A stretch of 64,000 nt of DNA from contig JASJZH010000004.1 of assembly GCA_037178975.1 (NCBI GenBank), positions 6,076,001 through 6,140,000 on the forward strand, written 5' to 3'. Of the stretch, positions 11,855 to 23,000 are shown in pieces. Both the position numbers and the translations under genes were made by a program. Below the pieces are notes generated by a model, which was given only the letters and a program-made list of their open reading frames with translations, searched no databases and was not told the DNA's origin. Source of the stretch: Oscheius tipulae. Lineage: Eukaryota; Nematoda; Chromadorea; Rhabditida; Rhabditidae. Every line of letters begins with the position of its first letter. Positions within the stretch are counted from its first letter, which is position 1.

Positions 11855-12246
11855 TTTTCCTGGTCCATCAGATATCAACTTATAGCCTGTCACTTGACAT
11901 AATAAAACCCTCTTTATCCATGCCTATTGATGAGAAAGTAACAGAATTCAAATGCTTTTATTACCTATTTCCAGCAGCAAGAGGCTTGAAAAGGATCGCT
12001 TTCTGCCTGACCTACCATGACCCAGTACGCTCACTTTCTATTAAAAACTAGTCGCTACTTTCTCGCTAATGGACGATAAGGCTTCTCTCAGTCTCGGATC
12101 CAGTTGTAAGTAGGCTCTACTTCTCGACTGGTATCCCTAGTCGAATCTTTAACGAAGTTCGCTTTATCGAAGTCCGTCGAAAACCTATGCGGTCAAATTT
12201 TAGTCCGTTAAAAGATGCGACACCCGTTTTGTAATCGGTTTTTGCG

Positions 12247-12253
12247 TATAAAA
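12247..12253 (+). promoter_or_regulatory. TATA box of third C6 gene
   Basis: TATAAAA 70 bases before the ATG at 12323. An acceptor-like CGATTTCAG lies two bases before that ATG, so the first exon may be cis- or trans-spliced. Confidence 0.5.
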
Positions 12254-12322
12254 TGACCCTCTAGGGTAAAAGTCAGTCACTCGCTTTTTGTTCTTCTGTT
12301 TAAAAGACTTTCGATTTCAGAA

Positions 12323-13048
12323 ATGTTGCAAATTTTCCTTTTGCTTTCTGGAGCTATTCCGTATGTCAATTCGTGTGCTGCCACCGGTGGATCAGGGGTA
12401 ACTACCACAGCGGCGACTACAGGTTGAATTTTCTGTTCAAGAATAGAAGAGTATCTTCCAGGATGCGCTGGTTGTACAGCCGCTTCTGTCAACTTGGGTA
12501 TTGAAAATCCAAACGACGCCAACTCTCATCGTCCTACTGCTGCGTAACCCCAGCTGCAATTGTAATACAAAGTAATTTAGAGATGGAGCTCTTCAGGGAG
12601 GCTGTAGCACATTGGTCATCAATTGTACTCCTCTTCAGGGAAACGCTCAAAGCCTGTTGACTTTTCAAAATGGACTGGGTGGTCCGCTTCCGGGAAATGT
12701 AAGTGTTTGTTTTCTTGAATGGACAAGTATAGGCCAACTCAAGAATACAAAGACATTGAAACATCAATTAAAATTTATGCTAAGCTATTTTCGGGACGCA
12801 TACATGCTTTGTCACTTTCACTTTCCCGAAACGATTGTTGCTGTCCTGAGATCCGATCCAAGATTCGAATGACGATGATCTCCGTCTCTTTCCGGATAGT
12901 CATCCGATTTTTTTTCGACATAAACTGCCTAAAACTAGTTTTTTTTTAGCCTTCGACTGCTACATTGGTGTGCAATAGCATGCAACAATGGGTTTATACG
13001 AATGCCGGTATTTCTACTGTCATCACGGACGCATTCTGCCTTGGATAA
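12323..13048 (+). CDS. C6-domain secreted protein, copy 3
   Basis: Signal peptide MLQIFLLLSGAIPYVNSC, then the Thr-rich spacer AATGGSGVTTTAATTG, exon 2 GCAGCTAASVNLGIENP, exon 3 CSTLVINCTPLQGNAQSLLTF, and exon 4 TATLVCNSMQQWVYTN ending TDAFCLG. All domain cysteines are kept. The third intron (about 12700-12950) is about 250 bases, far longer than in copies 1 and 2. AATAAA follows at about 13070. The role is unknown; such proteins are secreted and usually expressed in epithelia, but nothing in the sequence fixes tissue. Confidence 0.86.
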
Positions 13049-13339
13049 TTATTCGTCTCCGAAAAACTATTAATAAACGCTTTTGTAACAGCTCTTCATC
13101 ATTTCCATTCATGAGGACAGCTAGCTCAAGGACATGTTTGAGCGGGAATCCGAGATCAAGAATCGAGTCTCCGACATGAAACGCATTATCCACCCGAATC
13201 CTCCGTCAAAATTTTATAAGAACCATTGTCTCATTTGGGAGCTATTGTCTGTCTGCCTGGACTGCGAAGGGAGAAGAACTGCTCTGACTGGTTGTAAAGA
13301 AAACTGATGTTAAATTGGGCTCAGAGAGCAACTCGGTGA

Positions 13340-14255
13340 GACTGCTCTTTTTACCGTCCATCCCACCGAACTGGCTGCTCTAAATATCTTCATTGTGAGT
13401 AGAAACACTATGCACATAGAAAGAAACTTAGTTTGACTTTTTTGGGTTTTGTACCAATCTGATCGTTGCCACTTTCACCAGCCGTCTTCAAAATCCGTTT
13501 GGCAGTCTCACTGCCAGCCAGTCCGTGACCGAATCCGTAATCTGCTTCATCGTTCCAATGATTCGCGGTCGCGGTCAACAGGGTGATCGTCATAGCATTG
13601 CCGATCAAATATGAGAAAGTCTTCAGGTACTTCCATTTTTCCGATCACTTAACATCATTTGCAGTAAACAAAACACACAGATCTGTATTGTCTCGGCTTG
13701 GATCATTGCGATCGTCACAGTCTTCTTCCTCTTCCAACTACGTATGTCTAGAGAAAACATTGCAGACGCAAATCTTTTTTCCTTGCTCCCAAGTCATAGA
13801 ACGTTTCAAAAAGCTCAAACTTAGAGATTCTTGTTACATATACTGGTCTCCTCAGTTTTAGTCCTACATATCTCTTCAAACAGATTTTATCAATTTTCTA
13901 GATGTACCGGACGTTTACAGATTTGCAAGTTCATTTCTTGGAACTTGGTCTTTTACAAAGCTCAATTGTGATAGTAATTGCCGTAATTGACTCCCTTGCC
14001 ATATTCTATGCGCACAAGACTTCTAGAGCGGTACTTTTGACCCCAGCCTGATCAGCAAGTTTCCAGGCTTCGTTGGTTGCAGTTTCCTCCCAAGACCGTC
14101 GTCAAATGGAAGTCAATTTCCTTCGTCAGGCAGTTCTTCAGTCCTGTTTGCCGTTGAGCTGTTCACTTATTGTCGCTGGGAAATTCAATTCTCGTTGGAT
14201 TATTTGGACTCTTACTGCTTCGAGCAACATTAAAACTTACAGAAAAGACAAATAA
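13340..14255 (+). pseudogene. srx-like chemoreceptor pseudogene
   Basis: Pieces of a seven-transmembrane Srx-type receptor appear in order: TM1-2 near 13440-13560 (NLIVATFTSRLQNPFGSLTA), then the intracellular-loop signature VNRVIVIALPIKYEKVF at about 13573-13625, TM4 (QICIVSAWIIAIVTVFF) at about 13680-13740, TM5 (SIVIVIAVIDSLAIFY) at about 13960-14015, and a C-terminal part (RRQMEVNFLRQAVLQSC) at 14073-14255. Between TM2 and the NR motif only a few residues remain where about 45 are usual, and the frames on each side do not connect without a stop. TM3 seems deleted. Probably a recently lost receptor rather than a working gene. Confidence 0.7.
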
Positions 14256-14740
14256 TAATGTGAGCAACGCCAGTTAAGATAACCCGCTTCCTCCGATTTG
14301 TGTAGCTCGAAGCATAGACTAAACAACACTAAAAACTACGATGGAAAAAAAAACTGTCACACTATTTTTCGTACCTCTGATTAACATTTGAATAAAAGAA
14401 ATTACCCAAAAGTTTTCTGAGTCAGTCGATGTCCAGGTCCGATGGTAGTACTCTCCATACTCAACATTTCGGTAATGTACCTATACTTTAGTTTTCTAGA
14501 CGAAAACGGGAAGGAGAGACCGGAGGTGCCAAAGTTTCTAGGCCTTTCAAAACCGAAAGACGCCTTCTTTTATCTGTACCAGAAGTTCCTGTTCTCGTTT
14601 CTCAAGAAACAAAAGCCAACGTCAAACTTTATGCCATTCGAGCCCCATAGTCCCGTTCTTTGGGTCGGGATAAGTCTCAATACAAGTTCGCTACTGGTTT
14701 TTGTGTATTGCGCGAGAGATCGAGATGCCATCTCAGGCTT

Positions 14741-14747
14741 TATAAAA
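14741..14747 (+). promoter_or_regulatory. TATA box of the small aromatic peptide gene
   Basis: TATAAAA 31 bases before the ATG at 14778. It falls inside a 127-codon open frame that I reject as a gene. Confidence 0.6.
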
Positions 14748-14777
14748 TGTCGGCGGAAACGACAAGAACAATACACA

Positions 14778-15202
14778 ATGCGATTCTTCTACTTCCTAGT
14801 ATTTCTTCTCACTGGTAACTTTTAATTTTTCTGAACAAAACTGCTTTTAGGGGTGTTCTCGGCGAAATGGTGGGGAGAGAGCAATAATCAGCCTCCGTAA
14901 GTTTAAACAGCAAACTCAATCCCCGAATAACTGTGACATTCATCAAACAAATGACAAGCGATTACTGTTTGACACTTAAAGAAAACGTACTGGAGAGTAC
15001 AGAAATCGAAAAGATGAAAACTGCGGAAACGAAACTTCCATTTCAGTCCAGTGCCCAAACACAACGTTTTTTATCCACGATACGGAGCCGGAGGATGGCG
15101 ACCTCGTCCCTACCCCGTCTTTCCCTACCAATTCTACTACAGTGAGTGTACGTTTCTTTCCAATCAGCCAGCTCAGACACTCCTTATCCCTACGCTATTT
15201 GA
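14778..15202 (+). CDS. Small secreted aromatic/proline-rich peptide
   Basis: Four short exons (14778-14814, 14851-14896, 15047-15141, 15167-15202) join in phase to about 70 residues. A clear signal peptide (MRFFYFLVFLLTGVFS) is followed by KWWGESNNQPPPVPKHN, then YPRYGAGGWRPRPYPVFPY and a tail ending TPYPYAI. There are no cysteines. The mature part is rich in Tyr, Trp, Pro, Gly and Arg, reminiscent of the Gly/Tyr/Trp-rich secreted peptides of nematode epidermis (nlp/cnc type), but I see no repeated unit or dibasic cleavage sites, so this is only a resemblance. Confidence 0.7.
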
Positions 15203-15653
15203 GCGCACTTTTACTCTTTCTCATCACGGGCCGACTCTATTTATTGTTGTCTTCTATAATGAACTTTATTCTGAAAATCTGTTCTCAGAGTACAGCTAAT
15301 CCAATGAAAGAGGGTCAGAGCCTGAAAAGCACTGCAAGATCATCTACCCTTTCAAGTTGCTGACAACTGAGCCTTTTTGAAAATTTGTGATGTTGTATAA
15401 CAAAAGAGATGTATTTTAGTCTGTCAAGCATGACTAGTGTCGCAGTAATGTATGGGAACTGCTGTTCGAAACGTGGAATTCCAGAATAGGTCAGAAGCCG
15501 TGGTAGTCATGAAGAGGTTTTCTTGTAAACACGGATAATCTCTTCGTGGGTATTTAAGACGGACGCGCAGTTGCGCTAGGTGCTCGACAGACTACGGTAG
15601 TCTATCATTTAACTCTTCTAATATTGCTTCAAATGTTTAGAGCTTTCCAGATA

Positions 15654-16927
15654 ATGCCTCTAATCGAAGTAGCTGCTTTTCTTCAAGAGGTCATCATCGG
15701 CGCTGGAGTCTTTTTGAACTCACTTCTCATTTACGTGATCATTCGACATACGAACATGAATGTCGGATTCTACAAATGGTTGATGGCATCGTTTGCTCTG
15801 TACGAGCTGCTGTATGGTCTGGCTGCAATGATTGTTGTTCCAGTAGTTAGAAGAGACTTTCTTTCTAATCAGTTTCATAGATCCATTTTGTCGCCTTTCG
15901 TTCGTGGATAGCCTTCTCCTTCCACGGACCTTTCTCGTTCACCTCGATCGGGAAAGAAATCACTAGTTTGTACTGTATTTTGCCCTTTCCTTGACTTCTC
16001 CTAACATCGATCTAGGCATGCTGTATGGATCTTGGCTGGTGTTCGTTCTCTGCAACTATATTTATCGGTACCTGACCCTTTGCAAGTAAGTTTGTTTATT
16101 GAAATCCTTCGCAAATGTGAATTTCGACATCACTGGCTTGAATACATTGCCAACAAATTGTGCCTAAAGATCCTTCTCTTCACGTTGTTTGCCACATTTT
16201 TATGTGGAACAACGTTCTGCGCATACTATTCGTGTAGGGTTCACGCACCGACCGAGGAAGCACTGAATTACATCCATGAAAACTTTGGACTGGACACGGT
16301 AAACATGAGTTTCATCATGGTCAGAGTACAGGTTTCTTTTGCCTGTGATCGACAAGAGTAAAAATTTTTAGGATCCTGTGACCAATGAGGTTTCGACGTC
16401 TGGAGTGGTCTCGATCATCATTCACATAGTCTTCTTGCTGACTTGGCTTTCAGCAATTGGTTTCTGTAGCAGCGAGATCTACAGAAGTCTGAAGAGTCTT
16501 CAAACCATCCGGGACTCGTACAACAAAGGAAAGATAGTGCTCGAGAAGCAACTGTTTCTCGTCCTGATTCTTCAGGTACACTATTGAATAGAGAGACCAA
16601 TATCATTTTTAGACGGTGATCCCTTTGCTCTTCTGTGGTGTCCCTTCTATCATCCACTTCACGTTCGCCCTTTGGGAAGCCACGGCCTTCTTCAGTCCGC
16701 TAACCCCATTTTTCACTTTCGCTAGCTCAATTCCCAAACTCCTTGATCCAATAGTAGCTCTTCTCTTCATCAAATCTTACCGCTGTGCCGTCCGACGACT
16801 AATTGGTGAATCGAAAAGATGTACAGTGCCTACTTATATGATTCTAGGACTGAACAACGTCACTTCTGTCCACACAATTGAGCAACCGGCTACTGGTTCT
16901 AATCAGGGAACCATACCACGATATTGA
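15654..16927 (+). CDS. str-superfamily chemoreceptor, possible frame break
   Basis: A seven-transmembrane nematode chemoreceptor of the Str superfamily (str/srj/srd type), expected in sensory cilia. Visible parts: TM1 VFLNSLLIYVIIRHT, loop FYKWLMASFALYELLYG (TM2), TM3 ending with the YRY motif (NYIYRYLTLCK), TM4 ILLFTLFATFLCGTTF, TM6 LILQTVIPLLFCGVPS, and TM7 DPIVALLFIKSYRCAV. I prefer ATG 15654 because CTTTCCAG precedes it by three bases; ATG 15633 is the alternative. Most exons join in phase. The join between the YRY exon and TM4 (about 16086-16172) is one base out with every canonical donor and acceptor I can see, so the gene may be a recent pseudogene or carry a sequence error. Confidence 0.72.
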
Positions 16928-17081
16928 AATATAAACTGTTCGAATATTATTGTTAGATATATATTTTCGAATAAGCACGGCACAGAAGCAAGATCGATTT
17001 TACGAACAGTAAAATAAAACTGGCGATAAGCCGCACTTTAAGTCGTCTCCTTGTGTCGATAAGCCGTGCCCTTCCGTCCGA

Positions 17082-20000
17082 ATGCGACTTCTGCTTGTAG
17101 TAGGGCTGCTCTGTCTGTATCCAGGTTACGAGCATTACTGTTGTTTACGGATATCTAATGTTTTAGGGATTCAGGCAGCTAGCTATTTCAGTGAGGGTCA
17201 CTTGGATACTATTTCGGCAGACGAAGTCTCTAACCTCGATCATGAAACATTTCTCGTTTTGGAAAATCGGGTAAAACAATCTTTTGCCTCCTGTCTAGGT
17301 CTAGAAGCAGAGGAATTTGTTTTGGATACTTTTGAGTAAGTGCATCTGTTTGTACAATGTCCAATTTTTAGTATTCATGCAAAGGATTCTGCAATTCCGA
17401 CAGCCATTTTCAAAGTCTACTTCTCCTACGACCTAAACCGGAAAGAGATTCTTCAAAAACTGGCGACAACGCCCACAATGCGACTCTTTTATCTGCGAAA
17501 GATAGGTAACTTACGGTCAATAAATTTGTTTTACTGGAGGTAAAGAACAAATGAAACAATGATAATTTAGAGGATCTACCTCAAAGATCCAGTCTTTTGC
17601 TGCATGAAGATGTTGTTACACAGTGTTCCAATGGAGGAATTCTGATGCCGAACAGCACATGTGCCTGTCCCGCGTTTTATTCTGGATCAATGTGTGAAAA
17701 TATTGAGTGAGTCAGTTGGTTCGCTGTAGCATTCATATAATTACAGCTGTCTACACCAAGGAATTTCTGAGAAGGGAAAGTGCTACTGCCCACCAGGGGT
17801 TTATGCCATGAACTGCGAGCCGAGTAAGGGTTTTATCTGCGGAAAATCTTGTTCAGGAGCATGCCTTCCCGCTGTCCAGAACACGTTGGATATTTCGAAA
17901 CGCTCTCTCATGCTCGTTCTCAATATGAAAACAACAATGGCTTACATTCTCAACTACCTGATTACAAATATTGGATCGGCTCTTGGGAACACAAACTATT
18001 ACAACTTTATTCTGACTACCTACGTCTCTGGAAGTTTGTGTTTTTCTTGGAAGTAAAAACCATTTCTTCAGCAAATTACAATTACATGAGGAGCAATTAT
18101 TTCACCAGTATTGCCGACTTACAAAACTATCTGCTAGGAAATGTCTATGTTTCTGACGGTGTCGATACTCAACCAACCAATCGGGCCATCCTACAAACTC
18201 AGCTATTGTGAGTTTCCTCCAAGCTAAGAAACAAAATGAATTTGTAGCACGGGTAAAATGAAACCGCTCTCCAATGTTTTCGTTTTCACCGATTCTTTGG
18301 ACAGTGAAGCTCAAGGAAACAATTATGTTTTGTCGGACAATACAACAGAAAATAATCTGATTCTGAAAACCATCGCGTGGAGGAATAAAGTGAGTTGGCT
18401 CCTCGTACAGTCGTACGATTTTGGGTACTACACGGAACGCAATATCAATTGGCCACAACTCAATAAAAACTACTTGTAATTACTGGCTGTTACAAACTGT
18501 CTAGATTCTCCTAATTGTTAGATACTCATCTTGAGTTACACTAGTAAAAGTTTCTTTTAGATAGTTACAATTGCAATTAGTGTTAGAGTTCCGTGTAGTA
18601 CAAAAGAACCAATAGTACTTCCTTTAGATTGTCTACCTGTTGAGTCAGCCGAAGAACAGTGCTTTGAGCGTTGGCGATGCTTATGGCAGCTATCGTCGAG
18701 TTGCTCAATCGACTCTGGGAGACGTTGTCAGCTACGACTTGACAGAAATTTCCACGGTGCTTTTTGAGTTTCACTATATAATTTTGGGTCTAAATCTAGT
18801 TTATCAATACTTTCTTCACTTACTATCAAAATGTGGAAGTCACGGACGCCATATATACAAATAGCGGGAATAGGTCTTACACTCTCCGATCAGACGACAC
18901 TAACACTCCCGTCAACATTCTTGTTACTGTGGAGCCTAATGGAAGCTGTAGGAGGATTATTCTACTTTCTTCACCAATTTGTTTCAGTACCTTCCCTCTC
19001 GGCTAATGTATTGAACGTTGTTGCGAGTGGCTCTCGTTTCATGGTTGGTATGATTAGAGAAAAGCATAAAGGTCATTTAGCTAATATCTGTTGGGAGCAC
19101 CATCAGCCCTACCATTGGAATCACAACAAGCGGCTCACCATGGTCTCTCAAGACATTCCTCAACTCTCAAAACACTGCCCTTGTTTCCTATTCCTCTGAT
19201 CCGAATGTGGATGTCGGGGATGCCTTTGTTTCTGCAGGTTCGCTGCTCGAGTCTTGAAAATACAATAACAATAAATAAAAATTTTCAGATCTGGATAACC
19301 TGTTGACTGCTGCCAATTTGAATGTCCCGGAACAAACAGTGTCTGTTTACTGGAAAGACGTCACTACTTCCGACATCTCATCTTCATTCACTTTTTTGAG
19401 CACAAGAACTCAAGAATGTTCGTTCCCGCTCATATCTACGAACACTGATCGTTGTACGAGAGGACCATTCATGTGAGTTGTTTGTCCAGCAAAACTGTCC
19501 AATCTCAGCCAAGAAGTTCGATTCAACGGAATTGGCCTGACCAAATACCGTCTGCTACCTGGATATTGTGTCGGTTTAGGTAGGCTGATATAGATTCAAT
19601 CTAAAGATATCTAGACAAGCACAGTCCTGCTCCTTTCGTCTGCTTGAATGGAGGGTCCAGTATCTCGAGCGGAGCAGCCTGTAACTGCTCTGCAGAATAT
19701 AGTGGTGCACATTGCGAAGTGCCCGTGTGTAAGAACGGAGGATCTGTCAATCCTTTCCCTGGAAATGGTCGAGGACAATGTAACTGCCCGAGTGGATACT
19801 CCGGAGATCTTTGTGATGTTTGTAGGTGTATATCCTTGATTCATTCGAAGTTTATTGAAGTGAGTTGTCCATCTGAAGCTGGGACAAGTTTTGATAACAC
19901 GAAGAGGTCCTTTGGAATGGTCATGCAAACCTCCATGTCTCAAGCTCAGGTAGCTGATTTAAAGCAAGTTTCTGGCTACGAAACACTTTGGACGTATATC

Positions 20001-23000
20001 GTGTAGTAATTCAAACCATTTTCATTTTAAAGCTCCAAGAAAAATGGATTTCTGCCAATTTTTGTCGACGTATGTAGGACTTATTACTCTATACACATGT
20101 GGACAAATTATATACAAGAAAAAAAAACAAGAGAAAGAAAACGGGCTGTAAAAATGATAGTAAAGCTCTAAAATATCAAAGTTTAGTTATTTCTGACTAC
20201 TTTTCTTCTCTTTTTGGTTTGGTCTAACATCAACTTTTTCGGCGTTCCCACCAGCTTTTTTAGACTGTGCGCTCCAACATTGGACGCTTGGGCGCAATAG
20301 CCAGACACTCGCTTTAAGCATTAAATAGAAAGAGAGTTGATTTAGTGGTCCAGTTCAATCAAACTCGGCTTGACCACAATGCTTGGAATGCTGTCTGGGG
20401 ACGATTCTTTCAATCAGTATGTTCTGACCACAGTGAACGCTCCAGTTCAGGCTGGTAGGGCTAACAGTTTGCAGAATGTAACTGAATTTAGGTCAGAACA
20501 AGTCTGTCTGGTCCAGTAAAATTTATCCCGATTCGGCTTCGTTCATCTCGGCAGTCAGCAGTGTCAGCTACTTGTAAACTGACTATCTATTCATTCACCA
20601 TATTCTATTCAGAGCAACGAACGCCAAAAAGCTAGACACGTTTTCGGCTCTTACTTCGGCCATGATGTCCACCACGAATGACCGTTCCAGCATTTTCCTC
20701 TTTGTCGATTCTGCTCCTTCTGGAACTGACAGTGTCATGGACATCGTGTAGCCTTTCCTCGTAACGGCAAAAATTGAAGTTCAGATGGTACGCAATCACT
20801 CGTCAGTTTGAGATCAGCGTTGTCATAACTCCTCCCTACAACATGTCCGGCTTATGCATGTCCGCCGAAGACATCGTTCCGTATTTGACCGTTGTCCAGA
20901 AGACTGGAGGAGTCATCTACAACCTTTGTGCGCAATACACAGCTAATGGAATGGATCCAATATTTCAAGTACGTGACAGCGCTTTAATTTGAGAGAGATT
21001 CCCAGTTCTTCCAAGAGTTTGGGACAACTCATCATCACACAGAAAATATTGCCGAAACGTTCTCTCCTTCTTGTCGAGCTGAATCGACCCTGAAATTCTT
21101 TATTGACGATCCAGCATCTGACACTTTCTTGATTGTCAACAGCGGTTTGCCCTTTAACTATTTATATATTCCAATCAGATGCCACACAAAACTTTACGGT
21201 CCTCTTCGTCAATAACGATTTTAACGGTACTTCCAATCTTTATCCAGTTAGCAGTACTCCGTTCATTGCTGTCTACAAGCTCCTACTTTACCAGGCCAAC
21301 CAAAATGGGTATTCTGGTTTAAATATTTCAAGAGAACAATTTCAGATACCAAATAACAGTAACAGATGGGCAGGGCAGTTCCTATGGAGAGTGTTACGTC
21401 AAAGTTACTTCGAAAACTACGGTAGCAGCTTATATCGGCTTCTCTTTGGATCCATCGCAAGATGCATATACTCAAGTTTTGACTTATGGTAACGGGGGAA
21501 CCTTTTTGAAATGATACTTGTTATAGCATCGAAGCTCGTCCCAGTCGTTCACATCAGCACTCCGATGGACGGAACCGTGTATGTTGATGCAACGGACGAC
21601 CAATCCAGTTTGCACTACTTGTGAGTTGTCTTTGCTGTTGAGAAAACAAAATTCAGTTCATCGGATGTCAAGAGAACAAACAGCTGCTCTTACGAGAGCT
21701 ACCTTCAGGATCCACTGATCTGTGATTCGCTTTATGGAACCTTCATTGTGAACGTAAGTAGTCAGCCGAGACGGGTTCATGAAAGACTTCAGGTAAAAAC
21801 TGTCACACCAACTGGCGCCAAAATCCAGAGATCAAGAAGATCTTTCTGCTACCTTCAACAACAGCAATGTCTCAATGGAGGATACTGTAGTTATATATTT
21901 TTGAATTAGTTAAGATTTTCCAGACTTAAACGGGAAATGTCTTTGTCCGTCTGGTCAGTATCAGGGCCAATATTGTGAGTATCCCATGTGTAAGAATGGA
22001 GCAGAACTCCGTAATTATCAATGCATCTGCGGAGATACAAGACGCGGCAACCTTTGTCAATACGGTAACATGCTTTGAAACTGAAACAACTATCCCGATT
22101 CTAGAAACCTGCTCGATCTTCAATTATATGGAAGACACTGATCCGAGAGAAGTTGACTACAGACAGATCACATTTGTAGTGAACACAAACGCTGACCAGC
22201 TTCTAACTCTTAATTATGTTAGCAGTTGGCTTCAGAATTATGTTGACTCAGTCGATACTGGACTGAACAAACTCTTTTCTCTCGTCACATTCGATGCTAG
22301 CAGTTAGTTGGTTTGAAACTCGATCAAATCGAAAAACAGATGTCTACGACGTGGCGACAACTGTCGACAAGGACACATTTGTTCAAATCTTCCAAAAAGT
22401 TATCGCTAATAGTTCTTGGGCAACAGCCACCAGTACAAAATTGTACGATGCGTTGATTGAGGTAATAGTCGAATAAGAAACAATTCCCGTATCAGTCCTA
22501 CAAAATTAACATTGATCCTCCATCCATTGTGTATCTCTTCACTGGAACAACAGCCTCTAAACTATCACCCACTGCTACACAAGATGCCATTCTTCGGCAG
22601 AAACAGGGAACACAAGTGCGTTCAAGTTTTCATTCTCTGATTCAAAAACCAGGTGAACATAATCTACACTCCTCAAGGACAAGCCAATCCTGGTCGGCCT
22701 AATGACCCTTACTTGAGCATTGCTTCCAAACAATCTGGTGGACGGATCTGGCCGCTGACCCAGAATGCTCTCAGCCAGGTTCGCTTTTCTCCTTTTCCAG
22801 ACAATGAGAATACTAGTTGCAACCCTCACTCGCAGCCACAGTCTCGGAAGATGCGTTGATCTTGGACGATGCTCAGTCCAACTGCACAGGAGGAATGAAT
22901 TTTCCTTTCGTATTGGAAGATTCCTATTCTACTATATACTTCGAAATCAATGGAATTGGTGTTTCGGTTTTGAACAATGTGAAGATTTACCAGCCGAGCG

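Noticed and set aside
14442-14825. 127-codon plus-strand open frame
   Set aside because: It contains the TATA box and the signal-peptide exon of the gene at 14778 in another frame, has no domain and no partner exon.
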